A DNA stretch of 7,912 bases from assembly GCA_003518245.1 (NCBI GenBank), contig DOZA01000335.1, positions 1-7,912 of the forward strand, read 5' to 3'. Origin of the DNA: Bacteroidales bacterium (GTDB lineage: Bacteria; Bacteroidota; Bacteroidia; Bacteroidales; VadinHA17). The notes beneath the pieces are model-generated. The model ran no database searches. It had not been told where the DNA came from and saw only the letters and a list, made by a program, of their open reading frames with translations. A program made the translations under genes and the position numbers. The first letter of the stretch is position 1. Each line of letters begins with the position of its first letter. Below, piece by piece: positions 1 through 6,073 of this stretch.

Positions 1-1
1 C

Positions 2-925
2 AGCCTCGATTCATCAGTTAAGGCAGTGGCTCTTGAAATATTCAGGAATGTAGCCGAAGCTGAATCAAAGGTACATAATATACCTGTTGAGAAAGTGCAC
101 TTCCATGAGGTTGGTGCCATTGACTCAATAATAGATATTACCGGTGCTGCTGTCTGCTATGTCAAACTGGGTATAAAAAATGTTATTATTTCACCTGTTG
201 AGTTGGGCAGCGGGTTTGTAAAATGCGCCCATGGCCTGTTACCTGTCCCCGCTCCTGCTACAGCAGAAATTTTAAAAGGTATACCTGTAAGCCGGGCTAA
301 AGTAGACTTTGAAGCAACAACACCTACAGGTGCAGCAATAGTAAGAACTCTGGGGACCAGATTTGAAAGTGACCCAATTATGGCTATTCATAAAACAGGT
401 TATGGAATTGGTCAGAGAAACAACCCAGCCCTACCCAATTTACTCAGAGTATATACGGGTGAATCTGTTGATAAACCAGCAGAAGGACATCTGTCATACC
501 TCATGGAAAGCAATATTGATGATATGAATCCCGAAATGTATGAGAACCTTGTAAATAAACTCTTTGAAGCAGGCGCAGCTGATGTTTTTCTGACAAATAT
601 AATTATGAAACGGTTGCGACCGGGTATTAAGGTAAGTATAATATGCCATGCCGGTGATATTGAAAAGATCAAGACTGCTCTCTTCAGTGAGTCAACCACA
701 CTGGGTGTCAGAATAACATCTTTTGAAAAACATACAGTAAGCAGGCAAATAAATAAAATCGATACTGTTTACGGCCCCGTTACTGTTAAATACGCTTACC
801 ACGATAACAAACTGATATCAGCCAAACCTGAGATATCTGATTGTATGAAAATTGCAGAAAAGAACCAGATACCCCTTGTTGAAGTCTATAATATTATTAT
901 TTCTACTATTAATGCAGATAAATGA
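2..925 (+). CDS. larC: LarC, nickel-pincer cofactor nickel insertase (5' end outside window)
   Basis: LarC is the CTP-dependent cytoplasmic nickel insertase (cyclometallase) that completes the nickel-pincer nucleotide cofactor of LarA-type racemases. The frame is open back to the window edge, so the 307 visible residues are the C-terminal three quarters of a protein usually near 400 aa. A GTG at 26 is internal and should not be read as the start. Counting from that GTG, family signatures include VHFHEVGAIDSI (24-35), FVKCAHGLLPVPAPAT (64-79), TTPTGAA (98-104), GYGIGQRN (125-132), ESNIDDMNPE (161-170), the LarC2-like FEAGAADVFLT (180-190) and TTLGVR (224-229). LarC1-like and LarC2-like parts lie in one uninterrupted frame, unlike the split larC1/larC2 with frameshift known from Lactiplantibacillus. 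The stop TGA (923-925) lies inside the start of larE, which suggests coupled translation. The identity rests on motif recall, not a search. Confidence 0.95.
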   Translation, partial: SLDSSVKAVALEIFRNVAEAESKVHNIPVEKVHFHEVGAIDSIIDITGAAVCYVKLGIKNVIISPVELGSGFVKCAHGLLPVPAPATAEILKGIPVSRAKVDFEATTPTGAAIVRTLGTRFESDPIMAIHKTGYGIGQRNNPALPNLLRVYTGESVDKPAEGHLSYLMESNIDDMNPEMYENLVNKLFEAGAADVFLTNIIMKRLRPGIKVSIICHAGDIEKIKTALFSESTTLGVRITSFEKHTVSRQINKIDTVYGPVTVKYAYHDNKLISAKPEISDCMKIAEKNQIPLVEVYNIIISTINADK

Positions 926-1709
926 TAAAGTAAAACTTATATGCAGCTCTTTTGATGCTACCGATAATATCCTGGTTGCATTCTCCGGTGGAGTAGACAG
1001 CTCTTTCCTGTTATATATCCTTTATTTGTATTCCAGTGCAAAAGTATCTGCAATAACCGTAAAAACGCCTTATATACCAGGATGGGAAATTGACGAAGCA
1101 ATTAACTTCGCTGAATCTTTAAAAATAGAACATAAAATCATAGAACTGCCCATAGACGATTCAATAATCAGGAATCCTGAAGACAGGTGTTACAGGTGCA
1201 AATCAATATTATTCGGACAGATCAAAAAATATGCTTATGCGAAAGGCTTTAATCTTATTGCAGATGGCAGCAATGCAGATGATAAAAATGATTACCGGCC
1301 GGGGATGAAAGCCCTTAAAGAACTGGAAATACGAAGTCCACTTCTTGAAGCAGGCTTCAGTAAACAGGAAATAAGAAACCAACTAAAGGAATTCGGACTG
1401 GACATATGGGATAAACCGGCTTATTCATGCTTGCTGACACGTATCCCGTATAACACATTGATTGACAAAAATGACCTCAATCTTATTGAAGAATCTGAAA
1501 TGTTTCTTCATAATCTTGGGTTCAGGGATGTCCGCGTGAGGTTTCATAATGACCTGATACGCCTCGAAATTAACCCGGAATATTTTAATAAAATAATGAA
1601 AGATCAGGTCAGGAAGAAGATAATCAGATTATTCAAAGACAGGAACATTAAGTATATAAGCCTTGATCTGGAGGGCTACCGTACAGGGAGTATGCATACA
1701 AAAACATAA
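912..1709 (+). CDS. larE: LarE, ATP-dependent sulfur insertase for the NPN cofactor
   Basis: LarE adenylates pyridinium-3,5-biscarboxylic acid mononucleotide with ATP and turns its two carboxylates into thiocarboxylates, the step between LarB and LarC. The 265-aa product matches the usual LarE length of about 270. The PP-loop SGGVDS is at residues 25-30, in the N-terminal ATP pyrophosphatase domain. DRCYRCK (91-97) supplies Cys93 and Cys96, and KPAYSCLLTR (168-177) supplies Cys173, at the position of the sacrificial cysteine of the Lactiplantibacillus enzyme. The CxxC plus third Cys is the pattern of cluster-dependent LarE proteins (Thermotoga, Methanococcus), so a [4Fe-4S] sulfur-transfer type is inferred. 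I chose ATG 912 over the in-frame ATG 852: it leaves about 24 residues before the PP-loop, as in relatives, and only a 14-bp overlap with larC. The 20 extra residues from 852 read as untypical hydrophobic sequence. No Shine-Dalgarno is visible, so coupling to larC is likely. Confidence 0.95.
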   Translation: MQINDKVKLICSSFDATDNILVAFSGGVDSSFLLYILYLYSSAKVSAITVKTPYIPGWEIDEAINFAESLKIEHKIIELPIDDSIIRNPEDRCYRCKSILFGQIKKYAYAKGFNLIADGSNADDKNDYRPGMKALKELEIRSPLLEAGFSKQEIRNQLKEFGLDIWDKPAYSCLLTRIPYNTLIDKNDLNLIEESEMFLHNLGFRDVRVRFHNDLIRLEINPEYFNKIMKDQVRKKIIRLFKDRNIKYISLDLEGYRTGSMHTKT

Positions 1710-1715
1710 TCTACA

Positions 1716-2465
1716 ATGAACAGAGAAGCTTTAAAAGATCTATTGAATGAACTTTCTGAAGGAAAGATCAATGTTGAAGAGGCAATTGACAAGCTTAAAT
1801 ATTTCCCTTATAGCGACCTTGGTTTTGCCCGTATTGACCATCATCGTGAAATACGCACGGGATATCCTGAAATAGTGTTTTGCGAAGGTAAAACCACCGC
1901 TCAGGTAAGGGATATCTTCAGGCATATTTCTGAAACAGGGCAGAATGCTATAGGTACCAGGGCAAATAAGGAAAAGTATGAGGTCGTAAGCTCAATTGCT
2001 CCCGAGGCCATATGGTATGAAGAAGCCAGGATAATAAGCATAATAAAAAATAAAAATAAGGAAGCAGCTACACCAGTGGCTGTAATAACAGCCGGCACTT
2101 CTGATATACCTGTTGCAGAAGAGGCCGCGGTAACATGCGAACTGCTGGGCAACAGGGTCAACCGTATATATGATGCTGGGGTGGCAGGAATACACAGGCT
2201 TTTTGATAAATTGTCGGATATAAAGAAATGCAGGGTAGTGATTGTGATAGCCGGCATGGAAGGTGCACTTGCAAGTGTGGTTGGCGGACTGATTGATAAA
2301 CCTGTTATAGCCGTACCAACAAGTGTGGGATATGGTGCAAATTTTAATGGTATATCAGCCCTGCTCGCTATGCTTACAAGCTGCGCATCGGGGGTTAGCG
2401 TAGTAAATATAGACAATGGTTTCGGAGCAGGTTTCAATGCAAGTATGATTAACCAGTTAAAATAG
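1716..2465 (+). CDS. larB: LarB, NaAD pyridinium carboxylase/hydrolase of NPN cofactor synthesis
   Basis: LarB starts the pathway: it carboxylates C5 of nicotinic acid adenine dinucleotide with CO2 and hydrolyses the phosphoanhydride, giving pyridinium-3,5-biscarboxylic acid mononucleotide. The 249-aa length is normal. The N-terminal part carries the LarB-specific ARIDHHREIRTGYPE (38-52) and FCEGK (55-59). The C-terminal half is a PurE (AIR carboxylase)-like domain with ITAGTSDIPVAEEAA (124-138), AGVAGIHR (154-161), IAGMEGALASVVGGL (178-192) and a closing NIDNGFGAGF (231-240). Cys223 in TSCASG (221-226) fits the cysteine reported in Lactiplantibacillus LarB to form a transient adduct with the substrate ring. 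ATG 1716 lies 6 bp after the larE stop. The upstream bases are A/T-rich with no Shine-Dalgarno, which is ordinary in this phylum. The gene order C-E-B differs from the B-C-E order of the classic lactobacillar operon. Confidence 0.95.
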   Translation: MNREALKDLLNELSEGKINVEEAIDKLKYFPYSDLGFARIDHHREIRTGYPEIVFCEGKTTAQVRDIFRHISETGQNAIGTRANKEKYEVVSSIAPEAIWYEEARIISIIKNKNKEAATPVAVITAGTSDIPVAEEAAVTCELLGNRVNRIYDAGVAGIHRLFDKLSDIKKCRVVIVIAGMEGALASVVGGLIDKPVIAVPTSVGYGANFNGISALLAMLTSCASGVSVVNIDNGFGAGFNASMINQLK

Positions 2466-2468
2466 ATC

Positions 2469-3086
2469 GTGGAAAGGCATTTACTTATTCTTTCAACAGC
2501 ATATTATCCTCCTGTACAATACTTTACTGAGATAGTAAGGGCTGAAAAAGTGCTTTTAGAACAGAACGAGACCTACCCCAGGCAAACATACCGTAACCGT
2601 TGCTATATATACTCAGCAAATGGTTCCCTGCCATTGAGCATACCTGTTGAAAAAGGTAGCTTTCATAAGATACAGGTCAGGGATTTAAAAATTGATAATT
2701 CAAGAAAATGGCAGAGAGAACATATCCATGCTATAAGATCAGCATATAATTCAGCATCATTTTATGAGTTTTACTCCGAACAGCTTTTGAAGCCTCTTGA
2801 AGGAAAATATAAATACCTGATCGATCTTAATATGGATATACTGGGTATTATACTTAATATACTTGAATTTGATATTACTATAGAAAAAACAACCTCATTT
2901 ACAAAAGATTACGGGGATAACTGCCTGGATATCAGATATAGTCTTTCCCCAAAAAATGATATCACCTACAAGCAAAATGAATATTTCCAGGTCTTTAGCC
3001 CTGTTCATGGTTTTAAACCAAACCTGAGCATTATCGATCTTATATTTAATATGGGGCCTGAAACATGGACCTATCTCAGAACCTGA
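2469..3086 (+). CDS. WbqC-family protein
   Basis: This 205-aa protein matches the WbqC-like family, which is common in Bacteroidota and first noted in O-antigen clusters; I know of no firmly established reaction for it. Recognisable family features are LSTAYYPPVQYF (8-19), the basic, aromatic QTYRNRCYIYSANG (39-52), LPLSIPVEKG (54-63) and the alternating SAYNSASFYEFYSE stretch (91-104). No signal peptide or membrane segment is seen, so it is probably cytoplasmic. The start is GTG 2469, 3 bp after the larB stop; the family typically begins a few residues before the STAYxPP motif, which fits. It is the last gene of the lar transcript, and its stop lies inside the convergent OmpP1-like gene (11-bp overlap). 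Co-transcription suggests nothing specific about NPN chemistry: it could be a passenger. The family call is good, the function is unknown. Confidence 0.85.
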   Translation: MERHLLILSTAYYPPVQYFTEIVRAEKVLLEQNETYPRQTYRNRCYIYSANGSLPLSIPVEKGSFHKIQVRDLKIDNSRKWQREHIHAIRSAYNSASFYEFYSEQLLKPLEGKYKYLIDLNMDILGIILNILEFDITIEKTTSFTKDYGDNCLDIRYSLSPKNDITYKQNEYFQVFSPVHGFKPNLSIIDLIFNMGPETWTYLRT

Positions 3087-4551
3087 ATCCCAGGGTAGCT
3101 GTTACCATATGCCTGTTATATTCTATCTCGGCCGGATTGATTTCAGGATGATTATACATGAAATACATCTCTGCATTAGTCCTCAGGGCATAAGATACAT
3201 CAAATGAGAAATTCTTTTGTCTGAGTCCCAGGCCTGCTGAATAAACTGATTGAAAATTATCTTCATTATCTTCTCCCTTAACAAAGGGACTACCATAAAT
3301 TGCATATCCGGCCCTCATATACAAGTTATTCAACCTAAACTCCCCACCCAGTCGTATGTTATGAGCTATATCGTATACATCTTTAATGTCCTGGTTATCA
3401 TAATAATAATCATAAGAGTCCGAAGCTTTTGAAAACCTTGCCATCCTGTAATCAACAAATTCATAATCTGCACTCAGCATTCCTGATTTACCAAGCTGTA
3501 TTGCTGCTCCTGCCATAGCTCTCAAGGGAGTAGTAAGTGTATATGAGAATCTGAAAGGGTCATTTTCCCACGTGTAATAATCACTATTATCAAACTCTGA
3601 TCTTATATCATCATAGTAATACTCATCAAGCCTGTAGACAGTAGGTGTATGAAAAGCAAAGCCAAGCCTTAACATTTCCACCGGTCTGACTATTGCACCC
3701 AGCTTTAATGAAAAGCCTCTGCCTGACGTCTCAACTACATCCTTGTAGGCAAAATTATTAAAATCAAATATCAGGCTATTATTGTCCATCTCAGTATGCT
3801 CATATGTTGAATATGATTCAATCTTATTTATTCCGAGTGTAGCTCCCACATACAGTTTGTGCCCGTAATTTACTGACACACTGAATGCATGTTCACCTGC
3901 ATATCCTTCACGAGTTATCAATCTTCTAACAGTCTGTCCATAGGTAGAATTAGTATTCTGCCCATATTCTGAAAAGGTTGTGGCATACTCATATCCACCT
4001 GATCCGTCCAGTGTATCCAGTATCCATACTTCAAAGGCAGCACCTGCCGCACCATCAAGGTCAGTAAAATAAATTCCACTGGCTATATCAGCCCAGTAAT
4101 CAGCCATTGAGCTATTATTATTTACTCCACTGATTACTGCATTCATATTGAAATTATTGGTGCGGTTAAAGGAATATGCAAAATTAAGTCCTGAAAGACC
4201 TTCAGTGTTATTTCTGCTCACCAGGGGAAATACAAAACCAGCCTGGTTAAGGTTAAACTGGTATGCATAATCATTCGACTCGGTATTATTATAGCTGCTA
4301 ATTGTATTATTATAGTACATCTGGGGTGATAAGCTGATTTCCATTGACCTGTATACTCCCAGCCCGGCAGGGTTTTGGCTTAGTACTGAAAGGTCACCTC
4401 CCAAGGCTGTAAACGCGCCCCCCATAGCCTGGAACCTGGCTGTTCCTCCATAAAAGAGTTGTGAATACCACAGGACCTCATCTATTGTCTGAGCCCTGCA
4501 TACAGTTATTGCAGATAAAAAAGTTATCAGTAGTATTATTGCTTTTTTCAT
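3076..4551 (-). CDS. OmpP1/FadL-type outer-membrane beta-barrel protein
   Basis: This 491-aa protein has a Sec signal peptide (MKK, hydrophobic core to about residue 17, likely cleavage after CRA at 20) and mature sequence typical of OmpP1/FadL/TodX porins. After the signal come YGGTARFQAMGGAFTALGGD (34-53), the hatch-type region in which proteins of this family carry SQNPAGLG (58-65), then many alternating polar/aromatic strands. The C-terminus is TATLGFRF, ending in the Phe expected of a last beta-strand for outer-membrane insertion. FadL proteins move hydrophobic substrates such as fatty acids across the outer membrane. In Bacteroidota many are annotated as hemin receptors or OmpP1, and the actual substrate cannot be read here. 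The start region is A/T-rich with no Shine-Dalgarno. The gene lies 95 bp downstream of the Tyr/Ser-rich lipoprotein gene on the same strand, so co-transcription is possible but the gap holds a structured element. Its 3' end overlaps wbqC. Confidence 0.87.
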   Translation of the reverse strand: MKKAIILLITFLSAITVCRAQTIDEVLWYSQLFYGGTARFQAMGGAFTALGGDLSVLSQNPAGLGVYRSMEISLSPQMYYNNTISSYNNTESNDYAYQFNLNQAGFVFPLVSRNNTEGLSGLNFAYSFNRTNNFNMNAVISGVNNNSSMADYWADIASGIYFTDLDGAAGAAFEVWILDTLDGSGGYEYATTFSEYGQNTNSTYGQTVRRLITREGYAGEHAFSVSVNYGHKLYVGATLGINKIESYSTYEHTEMDNNSLIFDFNNFAYKDVVETSGRGFSLKLGAIVRPVEMLRLGFAFHTPTVYRLDEYYYDDIRSEFDNSDYYTWENDPFRFSYTLTTPLRAMAGAAIQLGKSGMLSADYEFVDYRMARFSKASDSYDYYYDNQDIKDVYDIAHNIRLGGEFRLNNLYMRAGYAIYGSPFVKGEDNEDNFQSVYSAGLGLRQKNFSFDVSYALRTNAEMYFMYNHPEINPAEIEYNRHMVTATLGFRF

Positions 4552-4567
4552 TTTCAGTTATATTAAA

Positions 4568-4616
4568 TTGTAATCCATGCCATCCCTTTTATGGGATGTT
4601 ATAATAAATATTACAA
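4568..4616. repeat. nested inverted repeat in the gap between lipoprotein and OmpP1 genes
   Basis: Perfect outer arms TTGTAAT (4568-4574) and ATTACAA (4610-4616) enclose a perfect inner hairpin CATCCC (4581-4586), loop TTTTAT, GGGATG (4593-4598). On the - strand this lies in the leader of the OmpP1-like gene, 17 bp before its start. No T-run follows the inner stem on the - strand, so it is not a standard intrinsic terminator. It could be a leader structure or an operator. The symmetry is seen; the function is unknown. Confidence 0.4.
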
Positions 4617-4646
4617 CAAGCTAATTCCAATAATTTTAATGTTTCA

Positions 4647-5906
4647 TTATCTTCTTCCTGAGCTCCTTGATCCTGAAGAGCTTCTTCCTGATGAGCGGCT
4701 GCTGCTACCTGATGATCCGGAACGGCTGCTACCTGAAGATGAAGATCTGCTAATGGAAGATCCTCCAGATGAAGAAGACCTGAATGAAGATCTTGAGTTG
4801 CCAATGCTGCTACTACTACGTGATGAAGAAGAGCGGTTAATAATAGACCTGCTTGTACTTCCCGAGGATGATCTGTTGAATATTGATCCTCTGCTCGATG
4901 AGCGGCTATTTATTACTCCTCCTGATTTGCGGTTTGTAACTGTATTGCTCCTCCTGTTAGAATTATTATAGGTAGGACGAGTGGTCATCCTTGGATTTGT
5001 ATAGGTAGGCCTGTACGTCCTGCTCTGAGTATTGTATTTAGGCTGAGAGGCAGCCCTGGTAGTAGTATTAACCTGTGTCCTCCTGTTCTGGACTGAGTTT
5101 ACTGACCTCTCCCTGGGATTAGTAGCATTTGTTATGTTTGTATTACTTGATACAATAGTCTGATTTGTCCTTCTGCTGCCTTCTGTGCTTCTCGCATTAG
5201 CGGCAGTACCTGAAGCCGTCCTCCTGGATGAGACATTAGCTGTGGATGTACCTCTCTGACCGGATGTACTGGTATACCTGTTTGACAATGTACTGTATGT
5301 GCTTCTTCTTCTTACAGGAGTGGTATAATAATCAACATTACTGTAATAACCATAGTAGTGTGGCGACATCCATGAATAACCATACCTCCAGTATGGGCTA
5401 TAATAGAATGAAGTACCCCAATAAGGAGAAAAATAAGGATCATAGTAATAATTAGAATAATAATACGGATTATAGAAAGAATCCCAGTATCTGTAAGAAT
5501 AATAGGGGTAACCATATGTTAAGCCTAAACCGAAGCCTGAATAGAATGGGTCTCTCCAGTAAGGATCAAAATAGTTTCCGTAAAATCTGTTAAGGTAACC
5601 TGAATAAGATACCCTGTCATAATAATCAAAAGCACTGTTTCTATCACTGTCGTAATACATCAGGTCCTTATCATATTCTGCTGGATCGAGATATTGATCA
5701 GCTACCAGTGTATCAAGGTCATATTGATCCTCGATCTCTGATATTGATTCATAAGCCTGTTCAGGTGCACCGGCATCCTGTACATATATTTCCCTTGGAG
5801 CAGGTGTATAGTAAAGATCATCATATTCACCACTCATATAAAGAGATGATGAACAGCTGCTTAGAAGGAAAAGAGCTAATACTGCGATGTAAAGATAAGT
5901 TTTCAT
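4647..5906 (-). CDS. Tyr-rich lipoprotein with Ser/Arg-rich low-complexity tail, unknown function
   Basis: I do not recognise a named family. The 419-aa protein begins with a lipoprotein signal: MKTYLYIAVLALFLLSSC, with lipobox Cys18, its only cysteine. Residues 25-100 are acidic and rich in Tyr and Asp. Residues 101-190 contain 30 Tyr in 90, with Trp, Phe and Pro, and include FGLGLTYGYPYY (125-136). Residues 195-330 are Thr/Asn/Arg-rich, and 334-419 are almost only Ser, Arg and Gly, ending SSGRR. No acidic motif directly follows the Cys in the form described for surface-export signals (the nearest acids are at +8 to +12), so the leaflet and side are unclear. Start support is strong: GGAGGT 4 nt before the ATG. 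The preceding co-directional gene has the same architecture and shares the FGxGxTxGYPYY motif. The tail should bind polyanions or stay disordered, which is an inference from composition only. Confidence 0.83.
   Translation of the reverse strand: MKTYLYIAVLALFLLSSCSSSLYMSGEYDDLYYTPAPREIYVQDAGAPEQAYESISEIEDQYDLDTLVADQYLDPAEYDKDLMYYDSDRNSAFDYYDRVSYSGYLNRFYGNYFDPYWRDPFYSGFGLGLTYGYPYYSYRYWDSFYNPYYYSNYYYDPYFSPYWGTSFYYSPYWRYGYSWMSPHYYGYYSNVDYYTTPVRRRSTYSTLSNRYTSTSGQRGTSTANVSSRRTASGTAANARSTEGSRRTNQTIVSSNTNITNATNPRERSVNSVQNRRTQVNTTTRAASQPKYNTQSRTYRPTYTNPRMTTRPTYNNSNRRSNTVTNRKSGGVINSRSSSRGSIFNRSSSGSTSRSIINRSSSSRSSSSIGNSRSSFRSSSSGGSSISRSSSSGSSRSGSSGSSSRSSGRSSSGSRSSGRR
4650..4907 (-). repeat. Ser/Arg/Gly low-complexity coding tract
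   Basis: This stretch encodes residues 334-419 of the lipoprotein, built almost wholly from Ser, Arg and Gly in short runs such as RSSSS and SGSSRSGSSG. At DNA level it is a degenerate repeat; for example CGGCTGCTACCTGA-type words recur around 4697-4738 on the + strand. No fixed long period is evident, in contrast to the 39-bp repeat in the neighbouring gene. Such tracts expand and contract easily by slippage. Confidence 0.7.
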
Positions 5907-5910
5907 TTCG

Positions 5911-5916
5911 ACCTCC
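5911..5916 (-). promoter_or_regulatory. strong Shine-Dalgarno of the Tyr-rich lipoprotein gene
   Basis: The - strand reads GGAGGT followed by CGAA and the ATG (5906-5904). This is a near-ideal anti-16S match at a short 4-nt spacing. It fixes the start and stands out because most genes here, as in the phylum generally, have none. Confidence 0.75.
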
Positions 5917-6048
5917 GATAATAATGTTTCATCCTAATAATACAAAAGCAAAAATCATACCAAGTTATTTATAAATAGGGCTCAAAGCTTCAATAACAAA
6001 TATAAGATTTTTCTTTTAACGAGAGAGTCATTCATGACAAATGAAATG

Positions 6049-6073
6049 AAAAAAGCAGGCTTTTAACGCCTGC
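6049..6073 (-). terminator. intrinsic terminator with the stop codon in its loop
   Basis: On the - strand, GCAGGC (6073-6068), a 7-nt loop GTTAAAA (6067-6061), GCCTGC (6060-6055) and then TTTTTT (6054-6049) form a 6-bp GC-rich hairpin with a T-run. The TAA stop (6065-6063) of the secreted Tyr-rich gene lies in the loop, and the last codons (for Gly-Arg-Arg) make the 5' arm. It should end that transcript before the lipoprotein gene. On the + strand the same stem lacks an immediate T-run. Confidence 0.7.

Noticed and set aside
852..911. 20-residue N-terminal extension of LarE from ATG 852
   Set aside because: It would overlap larC by 74 bp and adds hydrophobic sequence not typical of LarE; ATG 912 gives the usual distance to the PP-loop.
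1901..2437. 178-codon - strand open frame inside larB
   Set aside because: It lies wholly within a well-recognised LarB sequence and resembles no family; treated as chance.
4591..4971. Acidic, Leu-rich + strand open frame (126 codons)
   Set aside because: Antisense shadow of the Ser/Arg/Gly tail of the lipoprotein; composition is explained by the low-complexity codons on the other strand.
5907..6062. Promoter for the lipoprotein gene in the 156-bp gap
   Set aside because: Several TTTG words and near -7 boxes (e.g. GATTTTTG and TGCTTTTG on the - strand) occur, but spacing to an upstream TTTG does not fit; in such AT-rich DNA these are expected by chance.
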